Assembly: GCF_937616625.2 (NCBI RefSeq) | Contig: NC_065574.1 | Location: 7,194,501 to 7,258,500 of the forward strand | Reading direction: 5' to 3' | DNA length: 64,000 nucleotides | Source of the DNA: Mercurialis annua | Taxonomy: Eukaryota; Streptophyta; Magnoliopsida; Malpighiales; Euphorbiaceae | In this document: one piece after another, positions 44,881 through 56,440 of the stretch | Position numbering within the stretch: position 1 is the first letter of the stretch | Layout: every line of letters begins with the position of its first letter | Made by a program: the position numbers and the translations under genes | The notes under the pieces: model-generated | Seen by the model: the letters and a program-made list of their open reading frames with translations, nothing else | Databases searched by the model: none | What the model was told of the DNA's origin: nothing

Positions 44881-46276
44881 CTGGGAGAGAAAAAAAAAAG
44901 AAGCAGCTACGTTAAACTGAAATAAAACATAGCCAACTAACTCCACAAAAAGAAAACAGTTGCTGATTGAGAGATAATCACAGATCAAGATATGTTAATA
45001 ATAACATATAAAACAGCAGAATTAGAGAGAAAAATAAAGGAATAATGTATACTGGAGAAGCTTCCAATTTCAATAAATTTTGAACTAAACTATACATCCT
45101 TCAAGACCAGCAATTGATGCAATTTTACATTTTCTTTACTTAAATTAAACTTGGAAAGGTACTGTAAAATCATAATTAAAACCTTCTATGAAAGACACAA
45201 TTAAGCATAGAAATTAACATCAAAATGCACTTCAGCTTTTAATTCATTAATCTTAGCAATCAGCTCTAGTTCTCATTTGAGTAGAATTCGAAACCCTAAA
45301 TTAAGCAGATTTTAGTACCAATCAAACCTCAATCCACCAACACTAGTATAAAAACGTATAAATAGTGATCAAACAGCAAAAAAACTGATAGAAACTCAAA
45401 AACAAATAACAATACATGCAAAATATAAGAAAAACTCTATCGTAACAACATTCCTGGAAACAACACGTGATCATACATCATAGTCATACAGCAAAAAAAA
45501 CACAGAAATTACAAGCATTTTAGGTTTATTTCAAGAATCGCAAAAACAGATAACAGTAGTAAGAAGATCATCACTTACATAAATGCTTAAACCCTCAATT
45601 GAGAGATAATCACAGATTAACATGTGTTAATAACATAAACACAGCAGAATTACAGAGAAAAATAAAGGAATAATGCATACTCGAGAAGCTTCCGATTTCT
45701 ACAAATTTTTAACTAAGCTAAATATCCTTTGAGACCAGCAATGAACGCAAGTTAACATTTTCTTTACTTAACTTAAACTTGTAAATCTACTGTAAAATCA
45801 TTATCAAAACCTGCTATGATAGACACAATTAAGCATAGAAAATAAAATCAAAATCCATTTCAGCTTTTAATTCATGAATCTTACAAATAAAAGCAATCAG
45901 CTCAAGTTCACACCTGAGTAGAACCCTCAACCCTAAATCAAGCAGATTCTAGTACCAATCAAACCTCATTCCACTAAAACCGCTATGCATGCCAGATTTT
46001 TTTTACTTTACATTAAAAATTCTAAACACAAAAGAGATCATCTCACATCTTGAGTTTCATTTCCACTGAAAAATCATAGAAACGCCTCTAAAATAAGCAA
46101 CACTACATGATTACATGCAAAACAAGAAGAAAAACTCAATTTCTTAGCAACATTCCTGGAAACAACACTATAATTAGTGATCAAACAGCGGAAAAAAACA
46201 CAGAAACGACAAGCATTTTAGGTATATTTCAAGAATCGCAAAAACAAATAACAATAATAAGAAGATCGTCACTTAC
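44881..46276 (-). repeat. FDM 5' leader intron with a 0.63-0.70 kb tandem duplication
   Basis: The leader intron runs from donor AATT|GTAAGT (46276) to acceptor CTCCCAG (44881). Inside it, 44966-45597 and 45598 to about 46300 are two diverged direct copies. Shared blocks are GAGAGATAATCACAGAT, AGAGAAAAATAAAGGAATAAT, AAGACACAATTAAGCATAGAAA-type, AGTACCAATCAAACCTCA, CATTCCTGGAAACAACAC and CAAGCATTTTAGGT. The second copy ends on the leader donor, and the first copy contains a matching CACTTAC (GTAAGTG on the gene strand) near 45577, a possible alternative donor. Confidence 0.75.
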
Positions 46277-46379
46277 AATTTGCTTAAACCCTAATTTGAA
46301 CCTCTGAAATTTCAATCGCAAACGAGTCTAGAGCGAGCGAGAGAGTACGAGCGAGAGACTGTATGGTTTGTGTGTGTGT

Positions 46380-47455
46380 TTTTAGTTTTTACCAGGCTGT
46401 GAAAATGGTCAAACAAAACAAGGACCCAACACGTGACCAGTGCTGATGTAATTTCTGGCAGTTTATGGTAATAAATGATCAGGTGCATTTGGATCTATTT
46501 TATCATGGGCACCAATGGTTGATGCGTTGATGGGGATTAAATTGTTGACTTTTGAATCGTGGAATGGAAAAATTGAGGGTGAACTCGTGCGTAGGAGATC
46601 AAATGTGATGTTTGGTCTTTGGTGAAAAGGTATAAATATGCCCCTATAGTTTATAAGGAAGCAGAGATAAGCCCCTTATGAATATTTGGTCTTCAAAACA
46701 GCTCAATCGAGCCTCATACATTATAACAGTTAAAAATGTCGTTAACTTTTTATCTCGCTGGAAAAACATACACGACTAATTCTGGCATGCAAAATGAACT
46801 GTCCCATTCTATACTTTCTTATTGTTATGATTTATACCTGATATTATTGAACATGGTTTTTTAATTATATGTGTATTCTGATTATTTTAAAATTATTGGC
46901 AATATTAAAAAATCAGAATAATAGTTGAAAAACAAAACAAAAAAAACTAGGTACATAAAGCAATTTCACTGCTGGGTATTTGATGTTTTTTAACAAAGGA
47001 AATGCGAATGACGAAGGTGCACACATGGCGTTGTGTAAAATATATCTACAATTCAAGTAGATGAAAATAACAAAGTCTATATAAACCATACTTAAGAGCA
47101 TAAATAAACCAATTCTAAAACATTAAGTGATTGAGACTTAATTTTTTTAAGGTGCTTAGTTGTACTTTGCTATAAACTATATGATATATTTGTGCATTTT
47201 CTCTTAAACGGTGACTGTTTAAAGTATTTGTTCATAAAAAAATTATATCAAACAATTTATTTACTTTTTTCTCCTAAAAAATTATCATTTAATTTGTTTA
47301 CTTTTGGCCACACGGGGCTATTTTTGAATTTAAATCATTATTTTAAAAATTAAACCAGTATTGGCCATCAATTTTTAGTTTAACAAGTTTGACCGCCGGT
47401 TGAATCCGTTACATAAAATAATACTGCATATTATTCAATTTCATATATAAATAAA
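46380..47455. other. Intergenic upstream of FDM
   Basis: The first part should hold the FDM promoter; the leader exon lies at about 46277-46360 just to the left. A CCCCTATAGTTTATAAGG segment at 46640 resembles ends of common plant MITEs, but I could not find its partner. No gene seen. Confidence 0.4.
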
Positions 47456-47465
47456 TAATGTTATT

Positions 47466-48589
47466 ACCAATGAGGTATAGTTCAAATGATATAAGCGCTG
47501 AGCAGCAAACTGCTAGGTCGTGGGTCGATTCCTCCCACAAGCGCTCCCCCTCTTTAAATTATCAAAAAAAAAGGATTATTTTCCAAATATCTGAGTTAGG
47601 TAAAGTATTTACATCATTTTAACTCATCTTTTCCTCTTATCCTATGTTATCTAATAAGCTAACTTATTTATAAAAAATAACTACTATATAAAAAAGTCTT
47701 ATCTCATTTTAAGTTAAACTTTTTCATAACCACCTTTTCTTTTCTCTCTCTTCTTTTCTTCTTCTTTTTCATTTGATTTTCAGTTTATCTCCTCTGATTA
47801 TTTTTCCGTTCGTTTTTTCCGTTCGTCTTTCCGGTCGCGCTTCTGTTCGTCTACTTCAGATGGATTTCTCGTCGTTTCCGGTCGTTTTTCCGTTCGCGCT
47901 AGTTCGTTCGTCTCTTCCGTTCACGCTATGGATTTCTCGACTCGTTTTTAGATTTGTGTAATTTTTTAGATTTTTTGTAATGATTTAAATATTTTGTAAA
48001 TAAATTATTATAAATCTATAATTTTTTGTTTATAAAATTATTCTATTATTCATATAATTATTTATTTTGTCTTCTTTTATTCATAAATTTATTTTATTGC
48101 TATTTATTTTGTAAAGAAAATGTTGATTTATGGTGCATTTGTAATAATTTTATAATATCTTTATGTTTTAGTGTATTTTTGGTGTATTAATAATGTGTTT
48201 CTGCTGTTTTTTAGTATATTTATGGTGCATTTACAGTATTTCTGGTGTATTTGCAGTGTTTATGGTGTATTTGCAGTGTTTCATGGTTAAACCACAAAAA
48301 CACTACAAAATGTCATAAATACACTACTTATACACTATATATACACTAATTTTAAACTATATAAACACCATAAAAACACTACTGTTACACTATAAAAAAT
48401 AAAATAAAAAATTCCAGAAAAAATCTATATATCGAAAACCAAAATTGAAAACCGAAAAAGGTATTTGTGAAATTAAAAAAAATGTATTTTTCGTAAATAA
48501 AAAAAGTCAAAAAAAAGTAAAACCTTGCAATGTAAAGTTGTAAATAAAATGCCAAAACATGTAAATTGAGAAATTACCACAAAAAAAAG
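47466..48589 (+). mobile_element. tRNA-derived SINE copy 3, split by a nested TIR element
   Basis: The SINE body is 47466-47572 (CCAATGAGGTATAGTTCAAATG, AAGCGCTGAGCAGC, GGGTCGATTCCTCCC, ATTATC then A-tail). The tail is interrupted by family B element copy 2 and resumes as AAAAAAAA at 48581-48588. The 10-bp duplication TAATGTTATT at 47456-47465 and 48590-48599 brackets the whole nested structure, which shows the SINE came first. Confidence 0.78.
47573..48578. mobile_element. TIR element family B, copy 2, inserted in a SINE tail
   Basis: About 1.0 kb with ends GGATTATTTTCCAAATATCTG and CATGTAAATTGAGAAATTACC, the same order of internal blocks as 35790-36978 (TCATTTGATTTTCAGTTTATC, TTCCGTTCGTC repeats, TTGCAGTGTTTATGG repeats). 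It is flanked on both sides by runs of 8-9 A, consistent with a duplication in the poly-A tract. Confidence 0.7.
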
Positions 48590-48599
48590 TAATGTTATT

Positions 48600-50714
48600 T
48601 AATTCTTTTATTATTTGTTCTCTTACAAAAGTGGAGTACAATATATTGGGGAACTTGAGAATGCATCATATGAAGAAAAAATATTCAATACAACCCGTGC
48701 GTTATGTTATTCATACAATAAACCAACTATGCGTTATTCATATGAAAATTTTAATGATTAAAAAATAAATAATAATTAAAAGATATCATATGAACACGAC
48801 CGCCAAAATTTGTTTTTCCTTACATTTAAGTGAGTGAAGAGTAGTCATTAATTATTGTATCATTTATATTTCAATTTATTAAAATATATCCATAAACATT
48901 AAAATTATGTTTTAAAAATAAAATTGAACCAACAGATTCAACTAATTTTGATTTGTAAATCAAAAGATCAATGTGATGAGATTGTTTTTTTTATGTAAGT
49001 GGATATTCGAATCAGACAATGCATGTTGGTGTAAATTGTGTGTTCCATATTAGGTCATCATATTTAAATTTAAAATTTTCTAAATTTTTTTACGAATGTA
49101 TATGTTTCGGATTCGGTTTAATGAATTTTGATGAATTAAAAAAAAACTTTATGAGTTAAAAATCATATGAATCGATGAACCATTAGACTATAAGCAACTA
49201 TTGATTTCGTAAATTTGATTTAATTTATTTTCTAGAACTATAAAAATTCATATATAAAGTCTACTTTTATATTTTACTGTCTAAACTGATGTTTTAAAAG
49301 TCGAACCAGTAACCATTGGTGAGGTGACTGGTTATCGATTCGCGGTTGAAACATTTGAGCAAAACTATATAAAATATAAAATTTAAAAGTGATTTATGCC
49401 CCAATCGTCAGTTTAATCGATTTGATTATCAATTCAATCGCCAGTTCACACCGGCTCTACCGGTTCAATCCATTTAAACCAAATTTTAACTTTTAAAATT
49501 AGTTGGATAGTTGGCGGGTTAACCAACCAATTCAGTATGATTTTTTAAATACTGGTTAAAAAAGTGTTTATATCATTAATAAAATTATAAATATATTTAT
49601 TTTTGTTCATGCGGTTTGTTATTGAGATGAAAATGAAACTCTACCTTCCGGTGGGACCTCGCTCCTCTTAGCACCGGGCGGAAGGCTTGGTGGCTCCAAC
49701 TATAAGTTGACTAAATAATTCAAAAGATGAGTCAAGGACAAAATGATGCACACTATCCATTACAATTGACCCTATTATTTAGATGATTTTATTGAAGCAC
49801 TCATTTGATGGTGAACATGTTACATATTTTTATGGATGTTTTAAAAATTGGACTAGAACTATCCATCAAATTAGAAAATTATTAATGTAATTGAATAGAG
49901 AGTTTGATCAAATTTAAATCAATTTAATTAAATTTTACAAATTTATTAATAACAGTTCAAAAATAATATTTTTAAAAATTTACTAGATCTCCAATTAAAC
50001 CGATTGAATTGATTAATTGAAGATTCAATAAACCGATTATCTATTTGTGTATTATAGCTCATTGTCAATGACAGAGTCACGGTGGAGCGGCCATCCTATC
50101 TGGTTTTGCAATGTCCGAAATCAATAAATGTCGAATAATTATGGGGTTTTTAGACAAATACTTATAAAAAGGCTAAATATTCTCAACAACACCACTTGAC
50201 TAAAATTGGTTGAAATTTACGGATTGACTTTTTCAAATTGCATAAATGTACTTTTTAAGTTGAAAAATGCTGTTGCTACAAATTCAGAATTATCACATCG
50301 ATTTAGTTCTTTATTTGCTGGGTTCTTTTTTTCATTTTTTTTTAATTGAAATTGACTGTAATCGAAATTGATCCTAAGATTTTTTAGTCCTGGATGAAGA
50401 AAATGAAGAGTTCCGGCATTGATGAAGAGTTCCGGCTTTGATGGAGGTCGTTGATGATGAAGAAGAAGAAGAGTTTTGGAGTCTCTCCTTCGCCGTCGAC
50501 ACCAGTCCTCCACCGCCATTGCCGTCGATCCTTACCAGATACAACAATGATTTGAGTTAATTTGCTTGACATTATATCAATGAAGTTTTGACTCTGCCGA
50601 TTTTCTCTGTTTTGCGTGATTCAGTTTTCATGATTCAGTTTTCATGATTCAGTTTTCACGGTATTTGTGAGATGATTTTAGGTATTTGTATGAGTTTTGA
50701 TTTTTCTTTATCAG
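48600..50714. other. Intergenic, AT-rich, with a putative old inverted-repeat element
   Basis: No gene. At about 49290-49560 the left GTTTTAAAAGTCGAACCAGTA and the right TTTTTTAAATACTGGTTAAAA pair imperfectly, and a related AAACCAGTATTGG block occurs at 47352, suggesting an old TIR element. A short GC-rich island (49640-49700) is unexplained. Weak coding-like frames at 50380-50570 may be a captured exon upstream of the HISN5-like fragment. Confidence 0.4.
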
Positions 50715-50848
50715 GTGAAAATGAAGTTCGAATTGGTGAAATTAAGAGAGTTACAAAGGAGACTAATGTCTCTGTTAGAATAAATTTGGACGGTACTGGA
50801 GTTTCTTATTCTACTACCGGAATTTAATTTCTTGACCACATGTTAGAT
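50715..50848 (+). pseudogene. HISN5 (imidazoleglycerol-phosphate dehydratase) exon fragment with a stop
   Basis: After a TTTATCAG acceptor-like sequence, frame translation gives [20 protein letters not shown], then [22 protein letters not shown], followed by GTTAGT, a donor-like end. The [12 protein letters not shown] and GIPFLDHMLD blocks are the conserved beginning of plant IGPD, the histidine-biosynthesis dehydratase. The TAA at 50825-50827 replaces the usual codon before FLDHMLD. None of the downstream histidine-rich catalytic exons is found nearby. It is therefore a single captured or left-over exon. Confidence 0.75.
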
Positions 50849-51359
50849 GTTAGTGCTTCTCTGTTTTCTTCTTTTTCCAATTGTTTGCTTTGGGAAGTTG
50901 AAAATTTGCACGAATTGAAGCTCAATTGAAATAGTATATGACATGGAGTTATAAAGAAATGAAATTGTGCCAAAAGTTGACATTTCCTGGGTAATTTGTT
51001 TTAGTTTATTAAAATTTCTTAGACTCAAGCAGAGCTTGAAAAAGTACTTTGAAAAATGAGTTTGTAGTGAAATTGAAGGATCTAGAGAGAGAAGTAAGTG
51101 GTGGTGGTGGTTATATAGTTTAGGAGAAATAGAAGAGAGTTTGGCTTAGAAATTTATAAATATTTATGGAAAATGGAGAATGGAGATTTGTAAATAATTT
51201 ATGAGAATCCTGAATTGGGTTATAAAATTTTTGATGTTACTGTGTTGCTGGTTCTATTAGTATTGAAAAATCTTTTTTTGTTGCATTAAGAGCTGAAATG
51301 GATGCTCTTTTTATACAAATTTTCTCTATTTTTTAATTTACTTTTTTACTTTAAATCTA

Positions 51360-53640
51360 ACAATTCTAAATAGGAGTTTTAATTCTTGATGAAGGAATAA
51401 TATTTTAGTAAAAAGATATAATTTTTACTATCAATTTATTAAAAGATAAATTTACTATTGATTTACTATCAGTATTATAAATATATACAAAATTAGTTTA
51501 TCTTTTGATTTACTAAACGAGTAGTTAACTTACGATGTACTATCAGTTAACTAATAGGTAGTTAACTATTGGTCTAATATCAATTTACTAACCGTCTATG
51601 ATCAGTTAACTAATTAGTTTATTTTAAAAATTATAAAGCTATAATAAATAAAATTTCATGTATAAAATTAAATTTCAGTTTATTAATTTTAATCTTTCAA
51701 ATTTAGTTTACTATAAATTTACCAGAGGTTAACTTCAAAATAACTACCATAGATTTACCATGAATTTATTTCGACGGAATAAACCTTTATAAAAATTATT
51801 ATAGTGTAAAAATAAGTTTATAAAATATTTACCATGAATTTAAAAAAATACCACGGATTTACAGGTTTACCATAGGTAAACCGATAGTTTACCACGAGTT
51901 TACTTTGACACATCAAAGATAGATTTTACTATACGTTTACTAACAATTTACTAATGATCTACTGTCGGTTTACTTAAAAAACCTATTTTTTATTTTTTAT
52001 TTTTAAATTATAAAATGCTAGTAAATTAGTTTTAGTAGATTTACTATTTACTAATAGTTTACTATAAGTTCACTAAGAGTTTACTAACAGGCAATTATCG
52101 GTTTACTTAAAAACCAAATTACTATTCCCTCCGTCCCATTCTAATTGAGAAAATTCCAATTGCACATTATTTAAGAAATTTTAGTAACTTTACTTTTATA
52201 TCCTCGCATTACATTAAATGCATCACAACTTTTTAAAAATATGCTTTTTAAATGCATTAATTGAAGGGGATAAAAAAAAGAAAAGTAGTGTAAAAAATTA
52301 ATATTCTATAAATAGAATTGTCAATTAGAACGGGACGCCCAAAATAGAAAATATGTTCAATTAGAATGGGACGGAGGGAGTATTTTTTATTTTTAAATTA
52401 TAAAATATTAAAATGAATTGTTATTTAGTTTACTATAAGTTTACTAAGAGTTTACTTACAGTCAACTATCGATTTACTTAAAAACCAAATTACTATTTTT
52501 TTATATTTAAATTATAAAATATTAAAATGAACTATTACTTAGTTTACTATAAATTCATTAAGAGTTTACTAACAGTCAACTATCGGTTTACTTAAAAACC
52601 AAATTACTATTTTTTATTTATTTTTAAATTATAAAATATTAAAATGAATACTTAATTATAAAATTAATTTTAGTTTATTTACTTTTAATTTACTATTAGC
52701 CTACTATCAGTTTACTTTTAAAAAAATAACTTTACTATTAATTTATTTTACGAATTATAAAGCTACAATAAACTATTTTACTTAGTTTACCATTAATTTA
52801 CTATCAGTTCACCTTTTATTTATTTTTAGTTTGCTATTACGGTTTACTATCGGTTTACTATCGGTTTACTATTTTTTATTTTTAAATAATAAAATATTAA
52901 AATGAATTATTACTTAATTTACTAAAATTATTGGTGTACTATTATTAAACCATTGGTTAACTAACAAAAAAAACCATTGCACATACACAAGTGAATAAAA
53001 ATATTATATAAAAAAACCAAGAGCATCATAGAACAATAATTATAAAATTACCAACGGTTAACTCAAGGTTTACTAATTTACTAATGGTTTACTAAAAAAG
53101 TTAAGTTAGTTTATTAACTATCAGTTTGCAAAAATACAAAATCAGATTACTTTAATTTGAATTTTTTCTTATCAAAAAACAACACAATTAAACTAAATTA
53201 GAAAAGAATGCATACTACACCAAAACTTGATTCATTTTCAGAATTTATCACACGCAAATTGGTTAGAGAACGGACATTATAAGCAAATATAATTCAAAAA
53301 AAGACAAACGGTTTACTCAAGGTTCACTAACGGTATTCTAAAAATAAAATTATCAAAAATATAAAAAGGTCAATAGCCTTTTTTACACAAAATACTACAA
53401 CTTATAACCATATATTCAAAATAAAAATTATTACACATTTCCCAACGGTTAACCCAGCGTCTACTAAGAGTGTATTAAAAATAAGGTTATTGGTGTATCA
53501 TTAGTACACCATTAGTTAACTAGCAACAAAAATAAAATTCAACAACAATTTACTAACGATTTTATTAATAATATATTTAAATAAAATTTATTATAAGTTA
53601 ACCGACGGTTTACCCTATATTAACCATTGGTTACCCAACA
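51360..53640. repeat. Degenerate minisatellite field of GGTTTACTA-type words
   Basis: About 2.3 kb dominated by variants of TTTACTAACGG, GTTTACTATCGG and AGTTAACTA on the plus strand, with irregular spacing. Three better-conserved units of about 114 bp, each ending ACTTAAAAACCAAATTACTAT, occupy roughly 52045-52620. No open reading frame of note. Confidence 0.65.
52125..52380. mobile_element. Stowaway-like MITE inside the minisatellite field
   Basis: 256 bp with TTCCCTCCGTCCCATTCTAA at the left and TTAGAATGGGACGGAGGGAG at the right, TA on both sides (52123-52124, 52381-52382). It interrupts a 114-bp tandem unit at ACTA|TT, so it is younger than that tandem array. Confidence 0.88.
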
Positions 53641-53653
53641 CGATCGACAAATA

Positions 53654-53779
53654 CATCGCCGTTATATCGTATTTTTTCAAAGAGAGGTATCAAAAATGAA
53701 AACCATAACAAAAGAACTAGATTGATGCAGAAATTGAGCTTTAGTGAGAAAAGAAAAAGTAAAATTCAAAATAGAAATT
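53654..53779. repeat. Direct repeat left of the F-box fragment
   Basis: Runs from CATCGCCGTTATATCGTATT to AAAATTCAAAATAGAAATT and matches 54316-54450 in the same orientation, with small gaps. The pair encloses the F-box/kelch fragment. Confidence 0.75.
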
Positions 53780-53897
53780 ATGAGATTTATTAAATCTCAT
53801 AATGATTAAAAATCAGAGCTAAAACAAACAAAATTTAAAATATAGGCATCTCAGAGAAAGTTGCCAACACAGCCACTTTCATATAAATTAGTATCAT

Positions 53898-54235
53898 TTA
53901 TGGCTCAATCTCAAGCCTGGGTTCAAAGCAAAAAACAGTAAAGAGCTGAATTGGGAACCTCTTTGTCACCGGGCATTTCTGTGACCACTTCCATTGTTTC
54001 AGATTCATGTCAAAAACAAGATGAGCTGGAACTCCATAACTCTGGATGTATATAAGCTCACCCGTGCCGCTGCTACCGAATACATCGTCCAACTCCCCAA
54101 ATCCTTGGAAATACTTGTGCGGCATACGGCCCGTCTCTTGCCATTCTCTACCGTTCAAGATCCATATACCGAGACACTTAATTATGTCAGGACGATCTGA
54201 GTTACTGATCCCGCCCACCATTACCAGCTTATAAT
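53898..54235 (-). pseudogene. F-box/kelch-repeat gene fragment (HAWAIIAN SKIRT-like C-terminus)
   Basis: About 110 codons on the minus strand: KLVMVGGISNSDRPDIIK, GIWILNGREWQETGRMP, KYFQGFGELDDVFGSSGTGE and WSQKCPVTKRFPIQLFTVF, ending in a stop at 53898. This matches, as I recall, the C-terminal kelch part of plant F-box proteins like Arabidopsis At3g61590, a substrate adaptor of SCF ubiquitin ligases. An in-frame stop just upstream (TAA near 54245) and the missing F-box mean it cannot be a complete gene. The frame within the fragment is intact, pointing to a fairly young capture. Confidence 0.75.
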
Positions 54236-54315
54236 AAATTTATTGTAGTAGACTGGTTGCTCTTGGCGCGGCATCACTGATCGTTGTGGCTGCCTCCACC
54301 ACCAATCGGCAAACC

Positions 54316-54450
54316 CATCACCGTTATATCGTATTTTTTCAAAGAGAGATAGGAAATTCAAAAATGAAAACCATAGCAAGAGAGTTAGATTGCCGCAGAA
54401 ATTGAGAACAGTTAATGAGAAAAGAAAAAGTAAAATTCAAAATAGAAATT
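54316..54450. repeat. Direct repeat right of the F-box fragment
   Basis: Partner of 53654-53779; shared blocks include TATATCGTATTTTTTCAAAG, ATGAAAACCATA, GCAGAAATTGAG and GAGAAAAGAAAAAGTAAAAT. Confidence 0.75.
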
Positions 54451-54550
54451 GTAAATATAGAAGGAGGAAGATGATTTTCGTTTTTTTGCAATAAATAGAA
54501 GCGGGTCGTATAAAAGAGAATAATTAGACTTTTGGTGGTGCTGGGCCTAA

Positions 54551-56440
54551 TTTCCTCAATAATTATCTATATAAAACTAAATAATTTCTTTCTAAAAGAT
54601 TGAGTTGATACAATCCGATATAAAAAATAGTCAAAACGACGTATAATTTGGCGGAAAAAAATTTACGTTCCATCTAAAAAAGTTCCGCAAACAAACACAC
54701 TGTAATTGCACTGATCACGGAATTGACAGCCAAAACTGGAGAGCCACCTGAAATAAAGGCCAAAAATGACAGAAACCTATAAACTGAGAATTCAATCCAC
54801 TTCTATTTATCATTTTTGTTTTTTTGCCTTGACAGGAATTTTGGTGTCTTATTTTGTCAAAAACAATATGTCTAATTTCAATTACAAATTAAAATTACAA
54901 GTTACTAATTTCTCTTTACACACGTGAAAAACTGTTCAAGCCATAAACTTATATTAGTTCTATTTTTTTTCCAGAGGTCCTTAGTTATTTGTTACTAATT
55001 TATAAATATTTGTTTCAGGCTGAATATTAAATTATATGTGTAGAAATTTTATGAACTCTAAAAATATTAGACTAAACGATAAGGACTGAAATAAAATTCC
55101 ATCTTATCTTATGTTAAGTGTTAACTATCATGAATCTTCATAAGTAAGTTAATTTCTAATTATTCTATTAAATTTTTCATACTATTTATTTATCAATTTC
55201 GTATATTGCAAAAAAAATTAAATTTTAATCATAACTTGAATCCTAAATCAAAATTCAATTGCCAATACTTAATACTCCATCTCATTTTAAAAGTTATTTT
55301 TTATATTTTGAAAAGTATTTTTCATCTAAAATGCGATGGGAAAAGTTTACAATCCGTGTATCGAATGTGCATTATAATATTATATTGCGAAAATTGTTCT
55401 TAGTTCGTGAATTATGTACCAATTTGATTCAAAACCAATCAACATCACAATTTGGAGGGTTTATAGTTTTCTAAATTTTACTTTATATTATAGGATAGGT
55501 TTCCTAGCTACTTAAAAAGAAATATAAGCATCAGAAAAACCGATCATTCTTTTTATGAGCATGCATTAACATATTCCCTGCTATTGTATGCTTTTCAAAA
55601 ACACTGTATAGTAATGTTTTCTTTCTTTAAATTATTCTTCTTATTATTGTTTTAGATAAAGTTAAATGTTCTGTTTATCTTTATAGCTTCATAGAACTAA
55701 CTTTACATGAAAATTATTTGACATGAATTCATAATTAACTTCAGTGTCCAAGATTGTGACAAAAAATATTATCAAAATAAAAAGGTATCAATATCAACAA
55801 AGATTTATTTTGCCTTGAGCTTAACACAAGAAATCAAATAAGACTCAATTTTTGGCTTTAAAAATAATGCTATTAAACTTGATATTTTCATTTGTTTTAT
55901 CCCTTCAGCTCTAAATTATTTAATGAATTTATGACTCCTCAAACTCTTATCATTTAAGAGAATAAAACAAATTAAAATATCATATATAAGGATTTTTTTT
56001 TTAAAGTCACGGATTTGGCCTTATTTCATTTTTTTCCCGCCAAATTTAAAGGAAAAATCAACAAATGTTGTTATAGTTATACTTAAAAAAAATCCAAGTT
56101 AAAAGGAAAGCAAAAGCACAAAGTTCTCTTAAGGTGAAGGCTATAAAAAGTGCAAACAAAAACTATTTTTATATATTCAAACTACATAAAATAAATTCTT
56201 AAAGAGTTAAAAATATTATAATATGTTTCTTGCATAAAAAGCTGAAAACAAAAGATAGATAAATAAATTTTAGGTCAAAATAATAATTGGTTATTTGGTT
56301 GGCTAGCATTTCGTGGGAAATTTGTATAATAATATTTGAAGCATCTTGAAGTTTCAGAATAATAAATAAAGGAATAAAATGTTCATGTTGCCTTTGCAGC
56401 ATGAACTCTTACTAATTGCGTCAACACCAGCTTCTATGTT
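54551..56440. other. Intergenic, AT-rich
   Basis: Nearly 1.9 kb with no gene, tRNA or repeat ends that I can support. Several short frames on the plus strand near 55206-55474 are AT-rich and without signature. Confidence 0.45.

Noticed and set aside
50217..50519. 100-codon minus-strand frame near the HISN5-like fragment
   Set aside because: Low-complexity; opposite strand to the fragment and without signature.
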